NCBI GenBank assembly: GCA_963854835.1
Contig: OY978529.1
Span: forward strand, 8,173,501 to 8,237,500
DNA from: Megamerina dolium
Taxonomy: Eukaryota > Arthropoda > Insecta > Diptera > Megamerinidae
Length of the DNA: 64,000 nt
Direction: 5' to 3'
Shown here: positions 1 through 10,592 of the stretch, piece after piece
How positions within the stretch are numbered: the stretch's first letter is position 1
How the letters are laid out: each line of letters opens with the position of its first letter
Made by a program: the position numbers and the translations under genes
The notes under the pieces: model-generated
What the model was told of the DNA's origin: nothing
The model's input: only the letters and a program-made list of their open reading frames with translations
Databases searched by the model: none

Positions 1-1502
1 TCGTAAAAGGACAGTTAAAAAAAATCCTATTTTAACATGAAAGAAAATATGACAGAAAATAAACATGACAGAAAATAAATTTTAAAAGTTATCTTTGAGT
101 ATCCTTGAAAAAAAACCAACTATTTTCTCAAAAAAAAAAAAAAAAATTCGTGTTAATAGCTGTCATTTTTTTTCTTCAACGCAAAAATGTTTAATTTATC
201 CAATTAATAGTTAGTAGTCATTCTTCTTCTTTACTATTTTCAGACACTTTTTCCCCTATGATAATTTTCAATAAAATTGAAAAAATACTGAAAGAATATA
301 GGCTTCTCCACAGTTAAGAAAATATGATTTCAAAAATTATTTTTCATTAAAAGCTTATTTACAAGTGAGCCTCTCCAAAGTGTTAATGAAAAAAAATTGT
401 CTAAGTTTTTAGAATATCATTAGAATATCATCTGGTTGAGAAACTGAAACACTCAAAGGAGAACATGCTCACATAGAATTTCCCTATTGAATCTTCTTTG
501 GAAATTGTCCCCAAAATTCACAATAACTGTAATATTTTGCGACATTATAAACACGTCACAACAATAACTCAAAATAGTCTTAAAACAGTTTGAGCCCTTT
601 TGTCATTGCATGCTGAGTTATCAACAATATTTGTATATACATATCAGTTACCGCAGACTTGGAATATATCATAATCTATTTACTATATAATAAGTAATAC
701 TTTTAGAGATTAACAACAAATATAAAAATTTTAAAACTAATAATTGACCAATTGAGCCGTGTCTTATTCGACAACTCTCATACTTTGTGGCAATAAAACG
801 ACATAACATAGTTGCTAAGTTTCCTAAGCAGAGTTGATTTGATTTTTATTTTATATTGTACATAAATTTCAAATAGATTAAATTATTGAATTATTTAATT
901 GACAAATATTTCAAATTCAATAGTTTCAATAGTGAAATAATTTTGTAAAAATGTTTTCCATTTCCTTTCCTTTTCTTAATTATAACATTTTTGACGTTTA
1001 AATAAATAGATATCGATAAGTAACATCTCTGTAGAGTGGATAGATGAAAGTAATTGGCAATACTGAATTTAGCGAGTACGCTCAGATTTTAGATAGTCGC
1101 TAAAGTTATAATTTTTGTTGTTGCTTTGCCATGTATTTATCTCAGTGCAAGCTAAGTACGAGTGTCGGATAAAACGTGGCTATTATTTCATGAGTACAAT
1201 TAGTCAATTCGAATCAAATATTCACGGATACCAAAATTAATTGAAATACAATATTTTTAGCCACAGCTTATGCTATATGCGCAGTGAACGCTGTTGACAG
1301 AGATTTGAATACATAACGATGAACGTGTGGAAGTGATACCGTTAGTTTTTTTTTTTTTATTACCGAGGGTAATAAACTATGAGAAAACGTGCATCAGACA
1401 GTAGCAAACAATGTATGTACATGTCGAAGTACATGTGTATAAGTACGTAAGTACGATATTTTATGTACAGAGTGCACATATAAATATTTATATATATATA
1501 TA
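1..1502. other. AT-rich non-coding stretch
   Basis: No coding region or recognisable transposon is seen. There is a short imperfect tandem duplication of gacagaaaataaa around 51-78 and a T-rich run near 1346. The stretch ends in a short TA run at the border of the Tc1-like element. Confidence 0.5.
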
Positions 1503-3072
1503 CAGTCAGGGACTAAAGTTTAAATACACCCATAAAACATCGCTTTAAATAAAAATAAAGCATTTTAACACAAATGTAAGTATGCAGTTTATTTTTAGTT
1601 GAATAATGACCAATATCGAAAACCAAAACAATTCACTTTTCTTCATAGATAACTTAAAATTCATCAATTCATCAAGCTGATTTTAGCTTAATTAAAAAAC
1701 GTTAAACTTAAATTAATATTTGGTAGGTCCGCCTTGAGCTTCAATGACTGCCTGCAGACGACGTGGCATAGACAGAACCAAATTTTCTGTTTCGGATGTG
1801 CTGATTTCTGACCAGGCCTTTTTCAGAGCCTCTTTAAGGGATTCTTTGTTCTTTAAAGCTGCGCGATTGATTTTTCGGTCCAATAATTCCCAAGCGTGTT
1901 CAATTGGGTTTAAGTCCGGTGATTGGGGAGGACTACAGAGCTGACGTGGAGCATAATACAGCAACCAGTCCTTCACCAAATGCGCGGTATGCTTAGGGTC
2001 GTTGTCTTGTTGAAATATCCAACTTCTTCCCAGACCCAAGCTATACACAGAAGGCTGCAAATTTTGTTCCAATATACTTTTATACACGTGTTTGTCCATT
2101 ATTCCATCGATAAAAGCCAAGTGTCCCACGCCAGCTGCTGAAATTGCTCCCCAAACCATCACACTACCGCCCCCATGTTTAACGGTTGGTATTAAATTTT
2201 TGGTTTGAAGTGCTGTGCCGGGCTTGCGCCAAATTTTTACGCGACCATCGCTGCCAAAAATATTAAATTTAGATTCATCTGTGAATAAGACTCTTCGCCA
2301 AAAGTCCTCATCCATATCCTTGTACTTGTTTGCAAAATCCAGACGAAGTTGTCTATTTTTTTCAGAAATAAGCGGTTTTTTACGTGGAACTATGCTTCGA
2401 TAGCCGTTATACCGTAAAGCTCTTTGTACGGTTTTTGGGTGAACATGTTTGCCTGACACCGCAGCAATACTACCGGCTAACTTTGGCGCACTTATTTTTG
2501 GATGTTTGTCCACTTCTCTTAGGATAAGGTTTACATCTCGGCGAGAAAGTTTTTTTGGTCGACCAGTTCTGGGCCTATTTTCCACTGTTTTGTAAGTTTT
2601 ATATTTTCTTATTACGTTTTGCACACTTGCACAGGACAAATTCAAAATTTTTCCTATATCACGGTAGGATTTGCTTTCTTTAAAGTGTTAAATTATTAAA
2701 TCTTTAACACCAGACTCTATTTGTTTTCCTTTGCCCATTATTTTGCTTTCAAGTCTACCGACAACGATGAAATCACTAATAATACTGAATAAATATGCGT
2801 AAGTGAAGAAAGCAAAAAAAATATAACGGTACTTTTCCAAAGAAATTGCAAAAACACGTGTTTTCTTGTATTGTATTTAAACTTTTGTCCAGCGTATTTT
2901 TTGAGTTTTTGATGAATTTACAGTTATCTATGCGACAAATACAAATTTTTTGTTATTGTGTTTGCTTACTGATAGACTGCAAAAAAACTGCTTACTTAGA
3001 TTTTCGCAGCAATGCTTTATACGAGTTAAAATTAAGATTTGTGGGGTGTATTTAAACTTTAGTCCCTGACTG
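1503..3072 (-). mobile_element. Tc1-like DNA transposon, full length, in a TA microsatellite
   Basis: Both ends carry the same 29-bp inverted repeat, beginning cagtcagggactaaagttta at 1503-1531 and mirrored at 3044-3072. TA flanks both ends, as expected for Tc1/mariner insertion. The 1570-bp length is normal for the family. It encodes one minus-strand transposase. The insertion lies inside a TA-rich microsatellite, a natural target for TA-specific integration. The perfect ends and single nonsense codon indicate a fairly young copy. Confidence 0.93.
1713..2738 (-). pseudogene. Tc1-like DD34E transposase with one nonsense codon
   Basis: Cut-and-paste transposase that would bind the element's ends and catalyse TA-targeted insertion. 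The reading frame starts with an ATG at 2738 (MGKGKQIE) and is open to 1713 except for a TAA at 2688-2690 (codon 17). The total of about 341 codons matches the family. The N-terminal helix-turn-helix region is followed by a GRPKKLSRRD basic linker. Catalytic motifs are FTDESKFNIFG, QQDNDPKHTA and SPDLNPIEHAWE; I count 34 residues between the second Asp and the Glu (DD34E). A downstream TTG opens the longest uninterrupted ORF (310 aa), but it would lose part of the first DNA-binding helices. Probably inactive as it stands. Confidence 0.9.
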
Positions 3073-3099
3073 TATATATATATGTGTGTGTGTGTATAT

Positions 3100-3174
<75 letters not shown>
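3073..3174. repeat. TA/TG microsatellite
   Basis: A TA run, a short TG run, then about 70 bp of nearly pure TA repeat. It abuts the right end of the Tc1-like element and is probably the other half of the microsatellite seen just before 1503. Confidence 0.95.
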
Positions 3175-3176
<2 letters not shown>

Positions 3177-3177
<1 letters not shown>

Positions 3178-3407
3178 CATATGTGGGAAACAGCCTCAAA
3201 ATCTAACATTAACATCATACAACGGTTTCAATCCAAAGTACTACGAATGATCACAAATGCACCTTGGTATGTTACGAAGGACATCATAATACATCACTAT
3301 TTAAAAATTCCAACCGTACATCTCAATACACTCGCCACCGAATTAAAGAGCAACATAACAACAACACATAGGTTAAAAAGATTCGCATCATCCCTAATAA
3401 TACTATG
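3177..3407 (+). mobile_element. Jockey-type LINE, C-terminal end of ORF2
   Basis: Translates as the post-RT C-terminal region of jockey-type pol proteins: NIIQRFQSKVLRMITNAPWY and the following KIPTVH block. The normal order would be the end of ORF2 and then the 3' UTR. Here the stretch is followed directly by gag- and endonuclease-like sequence, so the retrotransposon pieces are rearranged or come from two copies arranged head to tail. The 5' side is cut by the TA microsatellite. Confidence 0.7.
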
Positions 3408-3410
3408 AAG

Positions 3411-4466
3411 TGCCAAATCTTGCAAAATCAATTTCCGCACCTATCAACAAATGCATGCTTCAGCCCGCAGCCTATACTGTCTCAACCCTCTGAATCAACT
3501 TATGCGAATGTCGCCAAGCAAATTCCTGCTTCTGCCGCCGTTCCGTCGGCTCCAGGCCTTACGTCAATGCTCACAGTTTGTTTTAAAATTTTAGGCTACA
3601 AATTTGATCATTCGATGTATCCTGACGGCAAAGCTTGCGGTGGCACAGGCGTGCTTGTTAGAAATACCATAATGCATTACGAACTCAATAAACATTGCGA
3701 AAAGTATCTTCAATCTACAGCTATTTGCGTAAATGGCAGATATACTAAAACAGTATTTTGTACTATCTACTGTCCTCCTAGATTCACAATAAGCACAGAA
3801 CAGTTTCGTAACTTTTTTACGGTTCTCGGTTCTCATTTTCTTGTCGCTGCCGATTTCAATGCAAAACACACATACTGGGAGTCTGGGTTGATATCTCCTA
3901 AAGGTCGTCAACTCTATATAATGCTCTTGGAAGAGATCTGGACGGGTCACCCAACCTACTGGCCGACAGACAACAAAAAGATTCCGGACTTGATTGATTT
4001 TGGAATCATTAAAGGTATGAAACGCGACGACATGGCAGTAAAACCGTTTTTTGATTTATCATCGGATCATTCTCCAGTTTTAATAACATTAACGAAATTC
4101 AATATTATTCCTAATATCCAAAGCAAGCAGTTCATAAATTGAAAGATATTCAGAAATAAAGTAAATGAAAAATAAACACCGATTTATCTCTTAGTTAGAC
4201 ATTAGAAATAGATCTGGATGGATTCTGGGTGAGCGCTGATGAAGAAAAAGCCTGCTGTATTCTAACCAAACACTTGAAAAGTGTATTTCAACCAAGCCCA
4301 CAAATTACAAATTTGCAACCAACTATCAGCATACCGCATATAGTTCAAACTCCTATTATTTTACGTTATAACAACGTCAAAGAAGCAGTTCGTATGAATT
4401 CAAACCCTAAAAAAGCTCCTAACCGCGATAATATATCGGGTAAAATGATTCAACAACTATCTGACA
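3411..4466 (+). pseudogene. Jockey-type LINE: gag end, endonuclease and start of RT
   Basis: The first about 50 residues (containing ESTYANVAKQ) resemble the C-terminal tail of a jockey ORF1 (gag). The frame then continues into an APE-type endonuclease, with PDGKACGGTGVLVR, the catalytic AADFNAKHTYW and the terminal LSSDHSPVL motif. The endonuclease would nick target DNA for target-primed reverse transcription. A stop lies at 4140-4142; another frame (about 4229-4466) holds the N-terminal RT block NPKKAPNRDNISGKMI. The RT is then split by the Tc1-like insertion at 4469. Gag and endonuclease are fused without the usual ORF2 start, so an internal deletion has occurred. Non-functional. Confidence 0.78.
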
Positions 4467-4468
4467 TA

Positions 4469-6119
4469 CAGTGGCTCCCAGCTTATTTCGTACAGTGACA
4501 GTTTAAAAATTGCTGCAGTCGTAATTCCTAATATAGCAAAAATTTGAACAAAATATAAATGCCATTTTTGAAAGGAAGGTTTGTTTTTTATTTTCCAAAA
4601 TTTACTTTTTCAAAATTTTAGTGTTTGACACTATAAAAAAATAAAATAAGAAAAAAATAGGAAAATTCATGTCACAGCTTATTTCGTACAGTCTCTTTAA
4701 GTTCAAACTAAAAACAAAGTAAGTTGATTTTAATATTTAGTTGACATCCCTTAGCGTTAATGACAGCCTGGAGTCTATTTGGCATTGAATCCACCAATTT
4801 TTGAGTGATGTCTGGTGTGATTTTTTTCCATTCTTCCATCAGTACCTTCTTTAGGTCTTGCTTATTAGTAATCTTGTGTGTTCTTATTTTATTGTCCAAA
4901 ATAGACCAAAGATTTTCAATCACATTCATGTCAGGTGACTGTGGTGGTGGAGACATCAAGTGTGGGCAGTTCCAAATAAGCCAAGATTGCACAATCCCAG
5001 ATTTATGTTTTGGGTCATTATCTTGGTAGTACCGAAATTCTTCCCGCAAACCCAGTTTGTCTGCACTTTGAAGTAAATTGTTTTTCAGAATCTCGAGGTA
5101 CTTCATTTTGTCTATTGTTCCCTCAATAAAAACCAATTCACCTACTCCGGCTGCTGACATACAGGCCCAAACCATCACGCTACCGCCACCATGCTTCACT
5201 GTGGGCTTAAGGTTCTCCTTGTTTAGCTCGGTATTAGCTTTACGCCAAACATATGACATTCCGTCCGAGCCAAAAATATTAAACTTTGACTCATCCGCGA
5301 AAATAACGGTATTCCAGAACGCAGGAGTATTAATAATATGCTCTTTGGCGAAGTCAAGTCGGCGTTGTATATTCATTTTCGAAATGAATGGTTTCTTTCG
5401 GGCTACTCGACCGTTCAAGTCATGATTGCGCAGCACACGTCGGACAGTTTCAGCACTGGATGATTTTCCTATTTCACGCTGAACCTCTGCAGCCAACTTC
5501 GGAGCGGATAACTTTGGATTTTTCTTAATTTTTCGTACAATATAACGCTCGTCTGAAGCGTTGAAAATCTTATTAGGTGCTTTTCTGCCCTTGTTCTCCA
5601 ACCGATTTTCGCGAACGAAGCGTTGAATGATGTATTGGACAGTTGAGGCACTTAAATTTGTCATTTCAGCAATTTTTCGCACACTCTGACCTTTCCTAAA
5701 ATGGTTAATTACCAGTTTACGCTGTTCCATCGTTGTACGACGACCCATAACGCTAAATGTTTAATTTACAGCACTTTAACTATTTAAAATAATAATAATA
5801 AAAATTGTTATAATAGTTAAAAAGGTCCAAAAACTCATACAATTCAAAAAAACTTTGTAACTGCGCGGCAGAATGAAACTTACTTACATTGAAGTTTGTG
5901 TACGAAATAAGATGTGAGCTGAAAATCAGCTGATCAATAGTTTTTCTCTCTTGCATGACAAAAAGAACAATTTTTGGGGTTCCCCGTTTTCTTATTAGGT
6001 TTACTAAACACATACATAGACATCTACATTCAAAACTTATTGATAAGTTTTTTAGTTTCGATGTTACAGCCATGTACATAAAAATATATACACTGTACGA
6101 AATAAGCTGTGAGCCACTG
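4469..6119 (-). mobile_element. Tc1-like transposon with IR/DR ends, apparently intact
   Basis: Outer inverted ends start cagtggctc and contain agcttatttcgtacagtg; left and right differ by about one base over 29 bp. TA flanks both sides (4467-4468 and 6120-6121). A second, inner copy of the end motif lies about 200 bp inward on each side (cacagcttatttcgtacagt at 4673-4692, a diverged copy near 5898-5920). This is the inverted-repeat/direct-repeat layout known in Minos- and S-type Tc1 elements, where each end has two transposase sites. Total length 1651 bp. It sits inside the RT domain of the jockey-type LINE, so it is younger than that element. Confidence 0.93.
4708..5748 (-). CDS. Tc1-like DD34E transposase, uninterrupted
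   Basis: A 346-residue open frame beginning MGRRTTMEQRKLVINHF, full length for a Tc1-type transposase. Residues 1-110 form the paired-like DNA-binding region with two helix-turn-helix units (QSVRKIAEMTNLSASTVQ; KLSAPKLAAEVQ) separated by a basic linker. The catalytic core shows FADESKFNIFGSDG, YYQDNDPKHKSG and SPDMNVIENLWS; I count 34 residues between the second Asp and the Glu. The GGGSVMVW block typical of Tc1 enzymes is also present. No stop or frameshift is seen and all catalytic residues are present. The gene has no sign of a host promoter. It may still be functional, although activity cannot be read from sequence alone. Confidence 0.92.
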   Translation of the reverse strand: MGRRTTMEQRKLVINHFRKGQSVRKIAEMTNLSASTVQYIIQRFVRENRLENKGRKAPNKIFNASDERYIVRKIKKNPKLSAPKLAAEVQREIGKSSSAETVRRVLRNHDLNGRVARKKPFISKMNIQRRLDFAKEHIINTPAFWNTVIFADESKFNIFGSDGMSYVWRKANTELNKENLKPTVKHGGGSVMVWACMSAAGVGELVFIEGTIDKMKYLEILKNNLLQSADKLGLREEFRYYQDNDPKHKSGIVQSWLIWNCPHLMSPPPQSPDMNVIENLWSILDNKIRTHKITNKQDLKKVLMEEWKKITPDITQKLVDSMPNRLQAVINAKGCQLNIKINLLCF

Positions 6120-6145
6120 TAGCTATTTTGTTTCTTACGGTTGAT

Positions 6146-6741
6146 TTTTAAGAGGAGAATTTTCAAAAAATGGAATATTTTTTTTTATCTTAAATAGTCA
6201 TTAATAGTCTCAAAAATAATATACTAAAGGATGGAAGGCGGGAAAAATGTCTAAGTGTCTGAATTTCGAGTTTTGCCGCAAGACGTCTGAGGTATTCTCC
6301 GAGCACCTTTAAACTTTAAACGCGTTTTTCTCGAAACCACTTTTTTTGAGCTGGCCGGAAACATAACTCGAACAAATCTTAAACGATTGATTTGAAAATT
6401 TTTACAATACATTTGAAATCGTTTTCTTCAGCGACGTACTTAGGGGTTTTTTGAAATTGTGCATATTTTTTTATTAATAAACAATTTTTTGACGATTTTT
6501 TAGGTGGAATTTCGAACTTTTTCTTCAAAGGGTCGTCATTTTACGAAAAATCAATTAATCCAAAAACCCCTACGTACGTCTACTGTTTTTTGTTCCAGAT
6601 CGAAAATTGCGGGCGCTAGGTTTCCGGCGGTGCGTCGCGGTGACTTCAAGATTGACATGAAAAAATACTTTTGTTGTTTGGCCTACGAAAATTCCCGAAA
6701 TATGCCTTTTTTTTTGTGCTCTACAGTGGTGTAACCCCTTA
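6146..6741. mobile_element. Unclassified non-coding insertion inside jockey RT
   Basis: The jockey-like RT reading runs into the TA at 6120, continues a few codons (IAILFLT) and resumes near 6741 (LRYGYLPKQ, then KIIMISKPG). About 600 bp between these points has no coding potential and is AT-rich with T/A runs and phrases such as gcgtttttctcgaaacc. I could not find clear inverted ends. It is most simply a non-autonomous insertion; the boundaries are approximate. Confidence 0.45.
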
Positions 6742-7760
6742 GTGGTATTCTTCGTTATGGCTACTTACCAAAACAATGAAAGATCTTAAAAATAATAATG
6801 ATTTCTAAGCCTGGATAAGACCCATATAGAGCTATTAGTCGTCTACCTCATTTTTCAAAAATTTGTGAGAAAATGCAGCTGCAAAATATCATGCCAATTG
6901 TTACACAAAATAAAGTTATACCGAATCACCCACCACTTTGACTTTAGAAAAGGTCATGACACTATTGAACAAGTGCATAGGATCGCCAAAGAGATTAACA
7001 CCACATATCTGAACAAAAAATACTGCTCTGCAATATTCTTGAATGTAACCCAAGCTTTTGATAAAGTCTGGCACGCGGGCATAATGTATAAGATAACGCA
7101 ATATCTCTCCGAAAATACTCACAAGCTCTTCAGTTCTTATTTACTTTGCTGGAAATTTAAATTCAATTACAATTATTTTACATCAAGTGATATTGATATT
7201 GATATTGATATAATGGCTGGCGTTCCTCAAGGGAGTGTTCTTGGACCATTCCTATATGTGATATACACTGCTGATCTTCCACTTTCGCAGAATGATTTAG
7301 ATCCCATTTAGATCTCCTTGAAAAGTGGCTTGCAAATTGGCGCATCAAAGTAAATGAAGCAAAGAGCGTCCATGTCACTTTCACGCTACGAAAAGATACG
7401 TGTCCCCCAGTGAAGCTGAATAACATCATCGTACCTCAAGCGAATGATGTGAAATACCTAGGAATCCATCTTGCTAGAAGACTAACATGGACTGAACACA
7501 TACGAGAGCAAAAAACTACAAATACAATTAAAGTCTCAGCAACTCTTTTGGTTCTTAGCAAAGTCCTGATATATAACGCTATCATAAAACCTATTTGGTG
7601 CTATGGTTTAGAGCTGTAGAGTTCAGACTGTTCTGGAAAAAATGTAGAAAAAATTCAAGAGAGTGCCCAGACAAATCACTGGTGCTCCATTCACAATGAC
7701 CTTCAAATTCCCACCGTCTCTGATGTAGTGCGGCGAAACAGCTGTTTGTGGCTTCTATAA
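6741..7760 (+). pseudogene. Jockey-type LINE reverse transcriptase, deleted
   Basis: Resumes the RT interrupted above: KIIMISKPG, FSKI, FRKGHDTIEQVHRI, FLNVTQAFDKVWH and AGVPQGSVLGPFLYVIY are classical fingers and palm blocks of jockey RTs. After position 7310 the frame shifts and reads DLLEKWLANWRIKVNEAKS, then VKYLGIHLARRLTWTEHI. The block that should contain the catalytic F/YADD has been lost between them. The C-terminal part (YNAIIKPIWCYG, then DLQIPTVSDVVRR) is degraded by stops. It cannot encode an active polymerase. Confidence 0.82.
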
Positions 7761-8134
7761 ACAATCGATTAAAGAGAAAGCTTCTTATGTCAACGTAATT
7801 AAAAAAAAAAATAAAAAAATCCAATTGTAAATTGTAAATCTTTGCTTTGTAATTTTTGTAGTAGATCATTAAATGTTATTTCATAAGCACATTGCTACTA
7901 TTATAATAGTTTTTTAAGATTTGAATATAAATTGTAAATTTCCAAATAAGAAAGATACAATTAATCAATAATAATATGGAAAGAAAAAAATCCCTAATAA
8001 TATAAGGGGCACAGCAGTGGCTGCTTCCTCTACAAAATAATATGTAAATATTATTAATTACTGTTAAATATCCAATGGAGAGATGCAAAATAAATCCATT
8101 TAACTGGAGTTCAAAAAAAAAAAAAAAAAAAAAC
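7761..8134 (+). mobile_element. Probable 3' UTR and poly(A) tail of the jockey-type LINE
   Basis: A non-coding AT-rich stretch follows the pol remnant, with an aataaat signal near 8090 and an A run of about 20 at 8114-8133. This is how a non-LTR retrotransposon with a poly(A) tail ends. No target duplication could be matched because the 5' end is not defined. Confidence 0.5.
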
Positions 8135-8500
8135 AAATATGCAGATCGTACAATAACTGAGTTTGGGCTGCCATTGCTATTGCCACGACCTATAAGTAGT
8201 ACTTATGACCCCTTATATTGTAATTTAAATGTATAAAAGAAGTGAATTTTGTTTGAGGTTATATTTGCTAACTGTTGTTGTTGTTTTCGTTAGAATGCAT
8301 TTTTACACGTTTCATACAAATTGTATATAACAGTGTGCTTTGTTGTTCACCACGTTGATCATAGCACGTTCTAGTTCATCAGTTAACAGTTGTTTGAGCA
8401 ATATTGAACTCGAAATGCCATATTCACAAGAACAGTTGTCTAAAGAAGTTACTGCTATTACACATATTGCACAATATGCCACGTAAAATAGAACAAAGAG
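8135..8500. other. Non-coding, no feature seen
   Basis: AT-rich sequence with no protein-like reading and no repeat shared with the rest of the window that I noticed. Confidence 0.4.
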
Positions 8501-8534
8501 AGATAAAGAGAGAGAGAGAGAGAGAGAGAGAGAC
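8501..8534. repeat. GA microsatellite
   Basis: A run of GA dinucleotides of about 30 bp. Confidence 0.95.
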
Positions 8535-8650
8535 AGCCAAATACATCTAAATCAATGTTGATTATAACAGTACATGGGAATATGTAACGAAAAATTGATT
8601 TTTGACGAAATATCGGAAAAACACAGCTATTTAAATATCGTAATGACATT

Positions 8651-8890
8651 ATGGTTGCCGTCGCTCAATGATTAGTGTGTTGACTGTCTAATCTGTAAGT
8701 CGTGAGTTCGATCACCGGTTGAAGCGCCATTTTTAATATCGGAATACTTTTTCTTTCGAACGGTATCCACTTGTCGGCAATCAATTGGCAATTATTCTGA
8801 AAGTAGACGAGTTTTCGAGTCAAACTGTTACTATCGAAAGAATGACCTACTGCTTGCCGCGGGTACTGTTTCGAAAGAAAAATCTTTTCG
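8651..8890 (+). mobile_element. tRNA-derived SINE, fold-back copy
   Basis: The head has a tRNA-like promoter: box A-like gctcaatgattagtgtgttg and box B-like gagttcgatcacc. The SINE body follows in the forward direction up to about 8820. The remaining about 80 bp are the same body segment in reverse orientation (ending gaaagaaaaatcttttcgac), so this copy is an inverted partial dimer. The 8-bp string gacattat occurs just before (8645-8652) and just after (8891-8898), a possible target duplication. Confidence 0.75.
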
Positions 8891-9014
8891 ACATTATAGT
8901 AGTATAGTTATAGTTGGGCTACGACATACCCACCACCTAGTCATTTTTCAAAACGATAGCTTGTTTTAGCGTTGACAGACGCTATACCTCTGCGGAAAGA
9001 AATACACTCCTTTA

Positions 9015-9090
9015 TGCTTGAACAACGTTGGGAAATAGTGCCAACTTATTTCCAAAGTGAGCGCAGTGTTGCCAAAACAATGTGCTTATT
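9015..9090 (+). pseudogene. Rosa-like transposase N-terminus, short remnant
   Basis: The reading LEQRWEIVPTYFQSERSVAKT resembles the conserved N-terminus (EQR-IV--YF-N--SV) of the DUF4817-type transposases seen more fully elsewhere in this window. Only about 25 codons are recognisable. It may pair with the weak fragment at 9650-9900. Confidence 0.4.
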
Positions 9091-9126
9091 GAAAATATTA
9101 AAAACCATAGCTTCTGACTAGGCTAC

Positions 9127-9480
9127 TAAACAAACAAAAACTAACCGTTTGAAATTGACAGACAGCGAAATATGCGGATTCTGTATGGAGGACGATGAGA
9201 CATCCATACAACTAATCACAGAATGCCCAGCTCTTATCCGGGTGAGAAAACAAACACTCGGGAAAGAACTACTACAGACTACTAATCTATCTGAATTTGA
9301 ACTCACAAGTGTCAAAATGTTCTTTGAGAAAATAGGAGGATATAATCACTTCCAATATTAAACTCGGGTATGGCACAATAGTTCGAGTCGAACGCAGTGC
9401 CATACATAGTAATTGTCTAGCCCTTTCCAATCTAATCGAATCTAATTTTGGTAACAAACAAAACTGCATTTTTCCTAGGA
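9127..9480 (+). pseudogene. LINE pol C-terminus, R1/LOA/I-like, CCHC-type tail
   Basis: Encodes KLTDSEICGFCMEDDETS, then ITECPALIRVRKQTLGK. This is the cysteine-rich C-terminal block (C-x2-C ... H/C) found after the RT or RNase H domain in R1/LOA/I-type LINEs. The frame stops at 9358-9360 and is followed by about 120 bp that look like a 3' UTR. Everything upstream of this tail is missing, as expected of a 5'-truncated insertion. Confidence 0.6.
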
Positions 9481-9649
9481 TTGGAACACCCGCATTTGTG
9501 CATTTCGAAGTGGAAACCCCATTTTAGTCAATGGTGAGTGCAACAGTCATGATTAAATACGTTTTATGGGCTGAAATCGAAGGGATGGAGTTTTAGTAGT
9601 TTATAGGAGAATGCGGCAGTCCACACAGTTCCTCAAAAAATGTCTATTT

Positions 9650-9900
9650 TGCGGGTTAAGTTCGATAATCGTGCGGTCAACCATCGGAATGATGTCAATT
9701 GGGTGCCTCGGAGCTGCGTAAAAGATTCATATGTATTATGGCGACAATCCGGAAAGGATTCGTAAAAATTCGAAAAGGGTTGTACTTCCTAGTAATCTCA
9801 TAATTCACCGACAAATTTTCATTTTTATTCATTTTATTTTATTTTTCTAAAGAAACTTGTGTTTGGACCACCCTATATGATATGCTTATATTGTATCATT
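9650..9900 (+). pseudogene. Possible rosa-like transposase C-terminal remnant
   Basis: A weak reading FDNRAVNHRNDVNWVPRSC matches the conserved WPPRSCD block region of rosa-like transposases, followed by YGDNPERI, which resembles the KVYADNPE segment. It ends near ggaccaccctat, which could be an element end. Heavily degraded; the assignment is tentative. Confidence 0.28.
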
Positions 9901-10592
9901 CAGTTCGAATATGATTTTTTTATTTTTTTTTTTAAATGGAAGAATTAATAATTACAATAGTAGCAGTATAAATAAAAGAAAGTTTGCGGATTTCAATACA
10001 TTCATATGTATGTAATGTGTTATAGTACAAATAGTTATTTCATGAATGTATATGTTAATGGTAGGTAGATGCGAGTATATGTTAAATTCACCGTTATGGA
10101 TAATGATCATCCATTTTCAACTAGATCTTTTTTATGTTTTAGTTGTTGCAATTTTATTATTCCATTTCTTTATTGCAAATACATTGTGTATATTGCTTAT
10201 AGTCAATTTGTAATCAAATTGTAGTTAGCACAATTTTGTTCAACTCATTAACTATTTAATGCATAAAGTAGTTTGGATTTCCACGATTTACATATAATTA
10301 TTTATACCTAGCTAATTAGAGATATAATGCGATGGAGTGACATATTTCGAGGACGCACATCCCGAGTCGACAACTCCTCTTAACAAGTGTTGTCCATATT
10401 TTTCGCAGGCATCTGTAGAATAAAGGAACAACTATGAGTCGCATAGAAGCAGTCACCTTGGTCAGTATGTGCCCCAAGTTATGAGCGACTGCGAATCGTA
10501 AACCCAATATCGTCCGACTCATAGTGGGCGGCTACTTGATTAACTTCTGTCTGTATTCTATGGAAATAAAACCGATATATAAAAGCATTATT
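9901..10592. other. Non-coding, no feature seen
   Basis: AT-rich DNA without a credible coding region. The portion 10316-10530 is more GC-balanced, but I do not recognise it. Confidence 0.4.

Noticed and set aside
3082..3218. Long YIYIYI-type ORFs on both strands
   Set aside because: Translations of the TA microsatellite.
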